Shown: piece after piece, positions 35,140-43,868 of the stretch
Layout: every line of letters begins with the position of its first letter
How positions within the stretch are numbered: the first letter of the stretch is position 1
Origin: Haloarcula argentinensis DSM 12282
GTDB taxonomy: Archaea; Halobacteriota; Halobacteria; Halobacteriales; Haloarculaceae
NCBI GenBank assembly: GCA_000336895.1
Contig: AOLX01000023.1
Span: 177,797 to 241,796, forward strand
Length of the DNA: 64,000 nt
Reading direction: 5' to 3'
The notes under the pieces: generated by a model
Database searches by the model: none
Told to the model about the DNA's origin: nothing
Seen by the model: the letters and a program-made list of their open reading frames with translations, nothing else
Made by a program: the position numbers and the translations under genes

Positions 35140-36341
35140 CGCTGTAGCACTTCGACGCCGACCAGTTCCGCGCCGGTCAGTGCCCGGATGTAGGCCCCTC
35201 CCGCGATAGAGACGTGGCCGAACTCGTCCTCTTCCATTCCGTACATCTCGATAGCTCGCGAAGTGTCGCCGCCGCCGACGACGGAGAAGCAGTCGGTGTC
35301 GGCGATGGCTTCGAGCACGCCGGCGGTCCCGACCGAGAACCGCTCGTCCTCGAACATCCCCAGCGCGCCCTTCACGAAGACGGCCTCGGAGTCGCGGATG
35401 ATCGGTGAGTACTCCATGACCGTCTCGCTCCCAACGTCGAGGTAGGAGACGCGCTTCTCCTCGATGTCGTCGACAGCCTGCTCGGCGCGGTCGCCGTCGT
35501 CTTCGTAGGCCAGATCGACTGCGAGCGTGATCTGGTCGCGGTGGTCTTCGAGCATGGATTCGATCTTTTCGCTGTTTTCCTCCCACTGCTCGTCGTAGAG
35601 GTTCGCGTCGTCGATGTCGTAGCCGACCGGGTAGCCAGCGGCCCGCAGGAACAGTTCGCCCGCGATGCCGCCGAGCAGGAAGTCGTCGACCTTCTCGTCG
35701 AGGTGAGTCATCACGTCGATGACGTCGGTGGCCTTCGTCCCGCCGACGACCATCGTCACCTGCCCGTCGAACTCCTTCTCGGCGATGGCGGTGTTGGCCT
35801 CGTACTCGGTTTCCATCACGCGGCCGGCGTAGGCGTCCATCACCAGCGGGAAGCCCACGAGCGAGGCGTGCGAGCGGTGGGCCGCGGAGTAGGCGTCGTT
35901 GATGTAGGCGTCGAACTCCCCGGCCAGCGTCTGGACGAACTCCGTCTGTGACTTGATTTCGGGGTCTTCCTCGGGCAGTTCGTCGTCGCACATCCGCGTG
36001 TTCTCCAGCACGAGTACGTCGCCGCTGTCGAGGTCAGCGATGTCGTGAATCGCCTGTGGCCCGTAGGTCTCGTCGACGAAGTCCACATCGTGGTCGATGT
36101 GGTCGGCAAGGATATCTGCGTGTTGTTCGAGCGAAACGAAATCATCGCGGCCCGGGCGGCCCTGGTGGGCCAGCACTGCGATCTCGAACCCGCGGTCGAC
36201 GAGTTCGCTGATCGTCTCCGCGTGGCGGTCGAACCGTCGATTGTCCTGTACGGTGCCGTCTTCGACCGGTGAGTTGAGGTCGAGACGGACGAGAACGCGC
36301 TGTCCGTCGTCAAGATCATCGAGCGTCTGGAAAGTCATCAT
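35136..36341 (-). CDS. pgk: Phosphoglycerate kinase
   Basis: This 401-residue two-domain enzyme interconverts 1,3-bisphosphoglycerate and 3-phosphoglycerate. It shows the N-terminal VLVRLDLNSPVEDG, an NRRFDRHAETI substrate segment, a LVGFPLVMDAY-type hinge region and the C-terminal SVVGGGDTSRAIE nucleotide loop. ATGATG gives starts at 36341 or 36338. It lies next to gap on the same strand; the two probably act together in lower glycolysis/gluconeogenesis. A 320-nt gap with a G-rich tract separates them, so they probably have separate promoters. Confidence 0.95.
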   Translation of the reverse strand: MMTFQTLDDLDDGQRVLVRLDLNSPVEDGTVQDNRRFDRHAETISELVDRGFEIAVLAHQGRPGRDDFVSLEQHADILADHIDHDVDFVDETYGPQAIHDIADLDSGDVLVLENTRMCDDELPEEDPEIKSQTEFVQTLAGEFDAYINDAYSAAHRSHASLVGFPLVMDAYAGRVMETEYEANTAIAEKEFDGQVTMVVGGTKATDVIDVMTHLDEKVDDFLLGGIAGELFLRAAGYPVGYDIDDANLYDEQWEENSEKIESMLEDHRDQITLAVDLAYEDDGDRAEQAVDDIEEKRVSYLDVGSETVMEYSPIIRDSEAVFVKGALGMFEDERFSVGTAGVLEAIADTDCFSVVGGGDTSRAIEMYGMEEDEFGHVSIAGGAYIRALTGAELVGVEVLQR

Positions 36342-36447
36342 TCGAGAGGACACCTGCCGGCCGCTTAACGGTTTCCGAGTCCGAACAGCGAGTGGCCTGC
36401 TGGGGGAGTAGCACCGGTATCTACTCTGGTTGCCAACGCAAAAGTGA

Positions 36448-36488
36448 GGGTGGGAGAGGGGTGGGGTGGGGTGGGGAGTTGGTGGGGA
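36448..36488 (+). repeat. G-run tract with quadruplex potential between gap and pgk
   Basis: Seven runs of three to four G occur within 41 nt on the plus strand, separated by one to seven bases, as in GGGTGGGAGAGGGGTGGGG. It lies about 107-147 bp upstream of pgk, on the strand opposite to the pgk mRNA. The rest of the 36342-36661 gap holds the pgk promoter and no gene that I see. Confidence 0.6.
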
Positions 36489-36661
36489 CACTTGCGCCGT
36501 ACACAGCCGACGCCGGGACACGGCGCGCCGGCTGCGAACACGGGCTTGTGCCGACACACAGAGCCGACCAGTAGTTAGGTACTGGCTCGGGCTCTCTGTG
36601 TATGGTGTCTTTAGTGAATAATAATTATAAACTTTACTGGCGCTGCAAACCGTTTCGGCTC

Positions 36662-37666
36662 TTACTCGGTGATGTACTCGGCAACGTCGAGCATCCGGTT
36701 CGAGAAGCCGTACTCGTTGTCGTACCACGTGAGGATCTTCGTCATCCCGGAGACGACGTTCGTCGACTGCAGGTCGACCTGTGTGGAGTACGGGTCTCCG
36801 AGGATGTCGGAGGAGACGACATCGTCGCTCGTGACGCCCAGCACGCCTTCGAGTTCGCCAGCGGCGGCCTCCTCGAAGGCGGCGTTGACGTCGCTTTCCG
36901 TCACGTCGTCGTCGAGGTCGACGACGAACTCGGTGATGGAGCCGTTCGGAACCGGGACGCGGATGGCCATCCCGTCCAGTTTGCCCTCAAGTTCCGGCAG
37001 GACCTCGGTGGCTGCCTGCGCGGCACCGGTCGAGGTCGGGATGATGTTTTCGGCGGCCGCGCGGCGACGGCGGGGCTTGCCGTTCGGGCCGTCCATCAGG
37101 TTCTGAGAGCCGGTGTAGGCGTGGACCGTCGTCAGCTGGCCGGCGTTGATGCCGAACTCCTCGTCGAGGACCTTCGCGACCGGTGTGATGGAGTTGGTCG
37201 TACAGGAGGCGTTCGAGACGACGTCTTCGCCGTCGTACTCGTCGTGGTTGACGCCGTAGACGAGCTGCTTGACCGGCTCGTCGCCCTTCGGCGGCGCGGA
37301 GATGAGGACCTTGTCGGCCCCGGCGTCGAGGTGCTGGCTCGCGTCCTCCTTGGTGCGGAAGATGCCGGTCGCTTCGAAGGCGACATCCACATCGAGGTCT
37401 TCCCACGGGAGCTGTGTGGGGTCGGTTTCGTGGAAGATGCCCGCCTCGAAGTCGGTTCCCTCGACCGTGAGGACGCCGTCGTCGACGTTGGCACCTTCGA
37501 GTTCGCCCATGACAGTGTCGTACTGGGCGAAGTAATCGATCTCCGAATCGTCCATCACGTCGTTGATGCCGACGACCTCGACGTTGTCGTTGTGTAACGA
37601 TGCGCGGAATACGTTGCGGCCGATACGGCCGAAGCCGTTGAGGCCGACGCGGACTGGCTCACTCAT
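36662..37666 (-). CDS. gap: Glyceraldehyde-3-phosphate dehydrogenase, class I (bacterial type)
   Basis: This 334-residue NAD(P)-binding enzyme has GLNGFGRIGR at the start, the active-site Cys in SNASCTTNS (about 151-159) and a conserved WYDNEYGFSNRM at the end. It is the bacterial-type GAPDH that haloarchaea acquired, distinct from the archaeal class II enzyme. In haloarchaea that have both, this form is associated with sugar catabolism. Upstream DNA is T-rich with several TATA-like runs. Confidence 0.95.
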   Translation of the reverse strand: MSEPVRVGLNGFGRIGRNVFRASLHNDNVEVVGINDVMDDSEIDYFAQYDTVMGELEGANVDDGVLTVEGTDFEAGIFHETDPTQLPWEDLDVDVAFEATGIFRTKEDASQHLDAGADKVLISAPPKGDEPVKQLVYGVNHDEYDGEDVVSNASCTTNSITPVAKVLDEEFGINAGQLTTVHAYTGSQNLMDGPNGKPRRRRAAAENIIPTSTGAAQAATEVLPELEGKLDGMAIRVPVPNGSITEFVVDLDDDVTESDVNAAFEEAAAGELEGVLGVTSDDVVSSDILGDPYSTQVDLQSTNVVSGMTKILTWYDNEYGFSNRMLDVAEYITE

Positions 37667-37823
37667 TGGTGTCTAGAGAGGCAGTCGGTCAGTGTAAAGT
37701 GTTTTCGGATTTGTTGTAAATTTGTGTTTGTTTATGCGTGTTCGAGCTCGAATGATTAATAGTGAGGGTGCTAGCCCGACTGAGGGTGCCCCCTCGACAG
37801 TGTCAGCTAACAGGGACTAGGTT

Positions 37824-37848
37824 CGTCCGAAGGCTTTTGAAACGGACG
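37824..37848. promoter_or_regulatory. Inverted repeat around the Hsp20 TATA-like box
   Basis: CGTCCG (37824-37829) and CGGACG (37843-37848) flank CTTTTGAAA, which lies about 30 nt before the Hsp20 ATG. The symmetry across the core promoter suggests a repressor site. Confidence 0.35.
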
Positions 37849-37867
37849 GACGTACTGGTCTATAGGA

Positions 37868-38254
37868 ATGAGACGCGATGACAGTGACGACCCGTTCGAC
37901 GAGTTCTTCCGGGAAATAGAGCGGATGATGGACGAGATGATGGGGGCCGAAGGCGACGTCCACATCGACCGGGACACCGGTGGCGGCGGGGCCGATCTCC
38001 ACGTCGACGTTCACGAAACTGACGAAGAGATCCGGGTCGTCGCCGACGTTCCGGGTGTCGACAAGGACGCGATCGACCTCAAGTGCGACGGCACTGTCCT
38101 CACGATCAACGCCGAAAGTCCAGAGCGCGAGTACCACGAGCGACTGACCCTGCCGACCCGCGTCGACGAACACTCCGCCGCCGCGACGTACAACAACGGC
38201 ATCCTCGAAGTCACCTTCGACTCCGAAGAGGACTCCGCGGACATCGAACTGTAG
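37868..38254 (+). CDS. Hsp20/alpha-crystallin family chaperone
   Basis: This 128-residue small heat-shock protein has an acidic helical N-terminus (FREIERMMDEMMGAEGD). The alpha-crystallin domain follows (about 43-128: ADLHVDVHETDEEIRVVADVPGV...YNNGILEVTF). It lacks a long C-terminal IxI extension, ending DIEL. It prevents aggregation of unfolded proteins. A symmetric site overlaps its promoter. Confidence 0.88.
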   Translation: MRRDDSDDPFDEFFREIERMMDEMMGAEGDVHIDRDTGGGGADLHVDVHETDEEIRVVADVPGVDKDAIDLKCDGTVLTINAESPEREYHERLTLPTRVDEHSAAATYNNGILEVTFDSEEDSADIEL

Positions 38255-38306
38255 CGCGCACAGTACACCGTCTGTTTTTTAAACCGAAAACAGCGCACTC
38301 GCTTCG

Positions 38307-39170
38307 CTACTGCTCCGCCGTTTGCCGTATCAACGCCGCCAGGTCGTCCCAGAAGCCGTCCTCGTACTTCGTCGCCGAGTCGATCGTCGGGCGGGCGTTC
38401 GTCTCGTTGACTACTGCACGGTCATCGGTTACCAGCAGGTCGACGCCGAGGTACGGAATCGCCAGCTCGTCGGCCGCGTCTTCGGCTAGTTCCCGCGGCG
38501 CTGCTGGCAGTGCCTGCCCTTCAGCCTCGGCCCCGCGGTGGACGTTGTGCTTCCATCGGCCCTGTTCGCGGCTCGCTTCGGGGAGGCGGCGCTCGACCGC
38601 CCCGACGTACTCGCCGTCGACGATCATCACGCGGTAGTCGGCGGCGTCGGCGATGTACTCCTGCACGAGAAACGACTGGTCGCCGACCGCGCGGTAGTCG
38701 TGGACCAGATCGAGGTAGTCGACGATGCCGAGAAACGAATCCAGATCGTGGGCCTTGGCCACGCCGACGCCGCGGGTCGTCGAGTTCGGCTTCACGACCA
38801 CGGGCGGGTCGAACCGCTCGAAAGCCGCCGTTAGCTCGGCCTCGCTCGCCGGGTTCGACACGACGACGGTCTCGGGAACTGGAACGCCTGCCCGGCCGAG
38901 ACGCGCCAGTACGTCGGCCTTGTTCCGCGAACGGAGAATGGCCTCGCGGTCGTTGACCCACGGCACGTCTAGCATGGCATCGACGACCGCACCTTCCATA
39001 ATTCGCGAGGGGTAGACGAAGCCCACGTCGTACTCGCTGAAGGGACTCTCGTCGAGTGGGAGCGTCCGCTCGGCTGTCTCGACGTGGCCCACCTCGATAT
39101 CGCGGGCCGCCAGCGGGGCCTGCATCCGCTCGAAGGTCTCGGCGTTCGTGGCGACGGCCAGCCTGTGCAT
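38307..39170 (-). CDS. RimK-type ATP-grasp enzyme
   Basis: This 287-residue protein has an N-terminal alpha/beta domain. The ATP-grasp core shows NKADVLARLGRAGVPVPETVV, PVVVKPNSTTRGVGV, LVQEYIADAADYRVMIVDGEYV and a metal-binding NETNARPTID. Such enzymes join a carboxylate to an amine, for example amino acids to proteins or small molecules. The substrate cannot be read from the sequence. M 39170 is selected because upstream codons are atypical. Confidence 0.8.
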   Translation of the reverse strand: MHRLAVATNAETFERMQAPLAARDIEVGHVETAERTLPLDESPFSEYDVGFVYPSRIMEGAVVDAMLDVPWVNDREAILRSRNKADVLARLGRAGVPVPETVVVSNPASEAELTAAFERFDPPVVVKPNSTTRGVGVAKAHDLDSFLGIVDYLDLVHDYRAVGDQSFLVQEYIADAADYRVMIVDGEYVGAVERRLPEASREQGRWKHNVHRGAEAEGQALPAAPRELAEDAADELAIPYLGVDLLVTDDRAVVNETNARPTIDSATKYEDGFWDDLAALIRQTAEQ

Positions 39171-39346
39171 GGCGTTTCGTTGTCGTGGAGGAATAAAACA
39201 CGCTCGCAGCCCCACAGTCGAAGCCCCGTCGCCCGCCGCCCTCCGGCCACTACAACCCACAGAATATCGGGTAGTGTGGATGAATATACGACTATATTCG
39301 AAATTGTCAGACAAATATTAAGTATATTGGGTAAAATAGGCCACAC

Positions 39347-39778
39347 ATGTACGACGACCTCCTCTTTCCGACCGATGGGAGTGACGGCGCAGACGAGGCG
39401 CTCGCACACGCGCTCAAACTGGCGGAGACGCACGACGCGACGATTCACGTGCTCTCTGTCGTCGACTCGACGTATCTCGGGAGTGCCGCGGCAGAAGCAA
39501 CGACCATCGAATCGCTACAGGAACAGACTGAACAAGTCATCGACGAGACTGTCGACGAGATCACCGACCACGGCGCGGCCGTTGTCGCCGAGCACCGAAT
39601 GGGCGACCCATACGAGGAGATTATCGACTACGCAGCGGCTGCGGGTGTTGATATGATCGTCATGGGAACCCACGGCCGGAGCGGTCTGGATCGGTTTCTA
39701 CTGGGGAGCGTCACCGAGAAGGTCGTTCGGACGGCGGACGTGCCGGTGTTGACGGTCCAGTTGTCCGGCGACACGTAG
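39347..39778 (+). CDS. Universal stress protein (UspA family)
   Basis: This 143-residue protein starts MYDDLLFPTDGSDGADEAL. It has the ATP-binding signature MGTHGRSGLDRFLLGSVTEKV near the C-terminus, typical of ATP-binding UspA. It is a stress-response factor of the cytoplasm. A short leader and an AT-rich upstream sequence indicate its own promoter. Confidence 0.9.
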   Translation: MYDDLLFPTDGSDGADEALAHALKLAETHDATIHVLSVVDSTYLGSAAAEATTIESLQEQTEQVIDETVDEITDHGAAVVAEHRMGDPYEEIIDYAAAAGVDMIVMGTHGRSGLDRFLLGSVTEKVVRTADVPVLTVQLSGDT

Positions 39779-39835
39779 CGGGCAACCGGTAGCAGCGCCA
39801 GTCACCAGTGTGGTGTGGCGGGCCGTTCTGCTGAG

Positions 39836-40033
39836 TCACTCGCCGCTACGACTTCGTCGGAGCACCCACAGTACGAGGAGCGCGCCCTCAACCCGGGCGG
39901 CGCTGTACACCCACGGGCGGAGGTTGATCTCGCCACCATCTGTCGTTGCGAGCCCCATCCAGAAGTCGACGACTTTCCGGGGCCGGAGCAGTTCGAGGAC
40001 GCCGAGGGCCAGGAGTGCGAGTCGGAGTACCAT
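39836..40033 (-). CDS. Small two-helix membrane protein
   Basis: This 65-residue protein (MVLRLALLALGVLELLRPRK...) has an N-terminal hydrophobic helix and a second helix (VEGALLVLWVLRRSRSGE). The middle segment VVDFWMGLAT...RPWVYSAARVEG looks conserved. M 40033 is chosen over an upstream ATG because the extension is not protein-like. Similar small proteins are widespread in haloarchaea; the function is unknown. Confidence 0.55.
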   Translation of the reverse strand: MVLRLALLALGVLELLRPRKVVDFWMGLATTDGGEINLRPWVYSAARVEGALLVLWVLRRSRSGE

Positions 40034-40191
40034 ACGAGGAAGTACGTGGGACGGGTGCAAGAGTATTGTGGGTACTGGTAACATGAAACAAAGAAGTGGC
40101 TACGACTGCGCTGTCTAGCGACTGGGACGTTACTCGGTACTTTTCGGAGCGGCGCGGAAAAACGAAGTCGGGACGGTTGCTCCGCCGTCCA

Positions 40192-40303
40192 AACGGTGAG
40201 CGAACGCCGCTGTCCGATTTACTCGATCAGCCGCTTTTCGCCGTACTCTGCGAACGGTGAGAAGGCGCTGCTGATTGACTTACGCGATCAGCAGTTCTTC
40301 GCC
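40192..40303 (-). repeat. Imperfect tandem copy of the L10e gene end with stop codon
   Basis: 40192-40242 and 40253-40303 match at 39 of 51 positions. The second contains the end of the L10e gene (GEELLIA and stop). The distal copy would read GEKRLIE and a stop at the equivalent place. The period is 61 nt. Confidence 0.7.
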
Positions 40304-40813
40304 CCGCTCGACCTTGATGCGGCAAGAGGGCGTGATCTTGTTGTAGGCACGGCGGAACGCTTCCTTGACGTGTTCCGCGTCTTCGACGTTGCAGTAGGCG
40401 GTGAACAGCTGTTCGCCGGCCTGAACGCGGGCGGCGGTGCCGACGATCTTCCCGAAGGCGGCACGCATCCCGTCGGAGACACGGTCGGCCCCGGCACCGG
40501 TCGCCTGCTTGTTCTCGCGCAGGACCTGGTGGGGGAACTTCCGCAGCGTCATCTTGTAGTCACCCTCTTCGCCGATCTCCTTGATCAGGTGGCGGTTGGC
40601 CGACAAGCGGGAGGCCTCCAGCGAGCCGTGACGGAGCTGGACGGTCTCCTCGACGATGAGGCTGATCTGGACGGGGTAATCGTCGGCGTCCTTCTGTTTA
40701 CGGCCCATCTTGTGCTGTGCGATCTTCGACCCGGGAATGCCTGTGATGTATTCGCGTCGGGTGTACGCGGGCTTGTCGATGTCCCGGTACATTGAGGCGG
40801 GTTTGTCCGACAT
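40280..40813 (-). CDS. rpl10e: Ribosomal protein L10e (uL16 family)
   Basis: This 177-residue protein starts [23 protein letters not shown]. It contains the conserved [19 protein letters not shown] at the end and the [14 protein letters not shown] segment. It is a component of the large subunit near the peptidyl-transferase centre. Archaeal length is 170-180. ATG 40813 gives the standard start. A degenerate copy of its 3' end follows. Confidence 0.95.
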   Translation of the reverse strand: MSDKPASMYRDIDKPAYTRREYITGIPGSKIAQHKMGRKQKDADDYPVQISLIVEETVQLRHGSLEASRLSANRHLIKEIGEEGDYKMTLRKFPHQVLRENKQATGAGADRVSDGMRAAFGKIVGTAARVQAGEQLFTAYCNVEDAEHVKEAFRRAYNKITPSCRIKVERGEELLIA

Positions 40814-41032
40814 AGGTACTCTTGGAGAATACGTCGCCGAGCGGCCCAATAAGGGCTTCGAACCCGCCCGGCGGCGTGTCGCGGTGTCCCATACACCGGC
40901 CCGCGACCGCGAGCGGCCCCAGACTGACCGTTGCTGGGGCACCTGCTCTCGGTAGTATCGGGAAACGGTGTTGTTCCGGTAACACCGCTGTCACCGCGCT
41001 CTTTTAGGCTTTGCACGCGTACGACTGTTACC

Positions 41033-42031
41033 ATGAATATGCTCGTCGACGGCGAGTGGCGGACCGACGCGTACGAAACGACAGACGATGACGGGGCGTT
41101 CGACCGGCAGGACACGACCTTCCGTGACCGGGTCGAGGACGACCCCGACGCGCGGTTCCAGCCCGAGGCCGGCCGGTACCACCTGTATGCCTGTCGCGCC
41201 TGCCCGTGGGCCCACCGGATTCTGGTCGCCCGGAAGCTGCTGGGACTCGAAGACGCCATCACCGTCGACTACGTCGACCCGTTCCGCGGCGAGGACGGCT
41301 GGCAGTTTACTCCTGAGAAAGACGGTTGCACCCCGGATACGGTCAACGGATCTGACTACCTTCGTGAAGTCTACGTCGCGGCCGACCCCGACGCGACCTG
41401 CCGCGTGACGGTTCCGGTGCTGTGGGACAAACAGGAGGAGACAATCGTCAACAACGAGTCAGAGGAGATCCTCCGGATGCTCGATACTGAGTTCGACGAC
41501 GTGGCCGACAACGACGTCGACCTCTACCCCGAGGGGTATCAGGACGAGGTCGACCGCATCATCGACGACATCTACGAGCCCATCAACAACGGCGTCTACC
41601 GCTGTGGCTTCGCGAACAGCCAGTCGGCCTACGACGGGGCCGTCGAGGAGCTGTTCGACGCGCTGGACCACTGGGACGCTGTCCTCGAAGATCAGCGCTT
41701 CCTCGCTGGCGACCGCCTGACTGAGGCGGATATCTGTCTGTTCACGACGCTCGTGCGCTTCGACGAAGTGTACCACACCCACTTCATGTGCAACCACAAG
41801 CTCATCCGCGAGTACGACAACCTCTGGCCGTACCTCCGGGACCTCTACCAGCTCCCCGGTGTCGCCGAGACGGTGAACATGGACCACATCACGGAGCATT
41901 ACTACACCACCCACCCCGACGTGAGCCCGAAGCGCATCGTCCCGATGGGCCCCGATCCCGACTTCGAGGCTGCCCACGACCGCGACGAACTGCCGGGCGA
42001 GCTCCCCGAAACGCTACTTCCGACGGCGTAA
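41033..42031 (+). CDS. Glutathionyl-hydroquinone reductase-like (xi-class GST) protein
   Basis: This 332-residue protein has a thioredoxin-like N-domain with catalytic cysteine in YHLYACRACPWAHR. The helical C-domain has FLAGDRLTEADICLFTTLVRFD and HFMCNHKLIREY. These are hallmarks of the xi-class/YqjG family. Haloarchaea use gamma-glutamylcysteine instead of glutathione, so the physiological thiol probably differs. A TTTTAG box about 30 nt upstream suggests a leaderless mRNA starting at 41033. Confidence 0.85.
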   Translation: MNMLVDGEWRTDAYETTDDDGAFDRQDTTFRDRVEDDPDARFQPEAGRYHLYACRACPWAHRILVARKLLGLEDAITVDYVDPFRGEDGWQFTPEKDGCTPDTVNGSDYLREVYVAADPDATCRVTVPVLWDKQEETIVNNESEEILRMLDTEFDDVADNDVDLYPEGYQDEVDRIIDDIYEPINNGVYRCGFANSQSAYDGAVEELFDALDHWDAVLEDQRFLAGDRLTEADICLFTTLVRFDEVYHTHFMCNHKLIREYDNLWPYLRDLYQLPGVAETVNMDHITEHYYTTHPDVSPKRIVPMGPDPDFEAAHDRDELPGELPETLLPTA

Positions 42032-42109
42032 CCGGGCAGTTTCGCGGCCGGATATCGAACGCTGAGCCGACGCTATTCCTTTTATACACCCAGTTCTCAC
42101 CTGTGGTCA

Positions 42110-42607
42110 ATGAGTCGGGTAGATGGGCGAAGTCGGGCCGTGAGCCCAGTCATCGGCGTCGTCATCCTCGTCGGAATTGCTGCAATTCTCGCGGCCACCG
42201 TCGGCGTGTTCGCGCTCGGTTTCAGCGAGCAGCGACCCACGCAGGCACCGCAGGTCGCTATCGTGGCCGACTACAACGAGCGGACCACCGGTAACGGGGA
42301 GTATCTGAACCTCAGTTTCAGCAGTGGTGAAACCGTCTACAGGGACAACCTCACAGTTGTCGTCTCCGGTGCCAAGCGAGCTGACGGCAGCGACGTGACG
42401 CTCGACACCGATCCGATACAGGCACAGGCTTCGACGCGGATCACGTCGGGGACACAGATCACGATACATCAGGGACAGTTCACTGGGAGCGGCGCACCGC
42501 TGGACCTGAGCGACGCGACGCTTCGACTCGTCTGGAACCCCGTGGACGATCCGGAGTCGGAAACGTACGTCATCTACCGCTGGCCGGACCCGAGCCAGCG
42601 TAACTGA
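42110..42607 (+). CDS. Type IV pilin-like protein
   Basis: This 165-residue protein has a class III signal with basic residues before the cleavage region (RSRAVSPVIGVVILVGIAAI), followed by the hydrophobic pilin helix and a beta-rich head. PilD-type prepilin peptidase should cut before AVSPVIG. A TTTATA box about 30 nt upstream supports the ATG at 42110. It probably forms adhesion pili; no assembly genes are nearby. Confidence 0.8.
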   Translation: MSRVDGRSRAVSPVIGVVILVGIAAILAATVGVFALGFSEQRPTQAPQVAIVADYNERTTGNGEYLNLSFSSGETVYRDNLTVVVSGAKRADGSDVTLDTDPIQAQASTRITSGTQITIHQGQFTGSGAPLDLSDATLRLVWNPVDDPESETYVIYRWPDPSQRN

Positions 42608-42640
42608 GTCACCCGGATATCGTTGACGAGACGAGGCCAG

Positions 42641-43693
42641 TCACTCAGGAGATGAGAGCGTGACCTCGTCGGTTTCGTAGTCCTCGATGAACGATCCGGG
42701 GCCGCCCAGCGAGACAGTCCGGTCGCCGATGTCGACGACCAGCGTGTGTTCGATGGGGTAGGAGTTGGTCTCCGGCTCGACGAGGCCCTGTTTCGTCTCG
42801 ACGACGGTCCCCTCGATGGTTGTGGTGTCGTCGTCGGCCTGTACCGCCCGTACATCCGCGGAGACGTGGATGTCGTGGCCGGCGCGCAGGTGCAGCGTCG
42901 CCTGGAGGACGGCGTGGCGGAAATCGTGGTAGGTGGCCGGGAGCGAGGCCGGGTCGGTGACGGTCTCCTCGGTGGCCATCAGCCAGTAGTTCCCGAGGAA
43001 CGACCCCGACAGCACGGGGACGAGCTGTTGCTGGACGAAAGCAATAGCACGCTGGTCGGAGTTGGTGCGTGTCACCATTTCGGTTGGAGAGACGAGACCG
43101 AACTGGGCGTCGACGGTAAGCATTATCGGCATCGGCTGGTCCCACGACCGGACCACAGAAGCCAGTCCGCTCACGTCGTCAGGCCGCAGGCCGTCGGCGC
43201 TGCTGACGACAAGCATCGCGAGGACGCCACGGTCGACAGCCGCGGCCAGTTCCTCAGCGATTTCGGGGAGGTACTGCTGTGGCACCGACAGCATGATCTC
43301 GCGTTCCGCATTTCTGATGTACTCCGTGAGTCGCTTGATGACTGTCACCCGCGACTTGATGACGTCGAACTGCTGGGGTTCCCGCGCACTCGACGAGTAT
43401 CGGGAATCGAGCGCCCCGCTCATCTCTTCGAGCCGGTCGGTCAGGGCGTCGATGACCTGCTCGGGCGGCCGGGCGCGTATCGTCGTGGGCACGACGTGGT
43501 CGTTGACCTCGATGAACCCGCGATCTTCGAGCGATTCACTGATGCTGTAGACGTACCGTTTGGAGACGCCGGTGTCGTCGGCGATTTCGCTGGCCGTGGC
43601 CTCGCCGCTGCCGAGAATCGACAGGTACGTGTCGACTTCCTTCTCGGACAGGCCCAGTTGCCCCAGCCTGTCCCTGAGAGTCGAATCGTCCAT
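42641..43693 (-). CDS. TrmB-family sugar-responsive regulator
   Basis: This 350-residue protein has an N-terminal winged helix (LGLSEKEVDTYLSILGSGEATASEIADDTGVSKRYVY), a helical linker, a PLD-like middle domain and a C-terminal sugar-binding-type domain (HDIHVSADVRAVQADDDTTTIEGTVV). TrmB-type regulators control sugar uptake and central carbon genes in archaea. It is divergent from the GH15 gene and next to the maltodextrin cluster, so it is the likely regulator of that cluster. Confidence 0.85.
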   Translation of the reverse strand: MDDSTLRDRLGQLGLSEKEVDTYLSILGSGEATASEIADDTGVSKRYVYSISESLEDRGFIEVNDHVVPTTIRARPPEQVIDALTDRLEEMSGALDSRYSSSAREPQQFDVIKSRVTVIKRLTEYIRNAEREIMLSVPQQYLPEIAEELAAAVDRGVLAMLVVSSADGLRPDDVSGLASVVRSWDQPMPIMLTVDAQFGLVSPTEMVTRTNSDQRAIAFVQQQLVPVLSGSFLGNYWLMATEETVTDPASLPATYHDFRHAVLQATLHLRAGHDIHVSADVRAVQADDDTTTIEGTVVETKQGLVEPETNSYPIEHTLVVDIGDRTVSLGGPGSFIEDYETDEVTLSSPE

Positions 43694-43817
43694 CTGTTCA
43701 CATCTGGTAACGGCGGCGGATAATTGTGTTTCGGTGCTGTATGGCCCGCCAACACCCCCGAAGCCGCCGCAACGGAACCGTATCGTCGACTAGCCCACCA
43801 CCGTTGTTCACAAGAAT

Positions 43818-43859
43818 GAAAAACTATTACACCATATTTTATATTCCCCGCAGTGGTGT
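43818..43859. promoter_or_regulatory. GH15 promoter with shared box and inverted repeat
   Basis: GAAAAACTATTACACCAT (43818-43835) lies immediately upstream of the TATA box (TTTTATATT, 43837-43845). ACACCA (43829-43834) and TGGTGT (43854-43859) are symmetric about the TATA. The box matches 15 of 18 positions of the one at 49441. It is a candidate site for the adjacent TrmB-type regulator. Confidence 0.5.
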
Positions 43860-43868
43860 CTCTCACCA

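Noticed and set aside
37735..37821. 28-codon frame between gap and hsp20
   Set aside because: No start signal or conservation argument; it lies in the promoter region of two genes.
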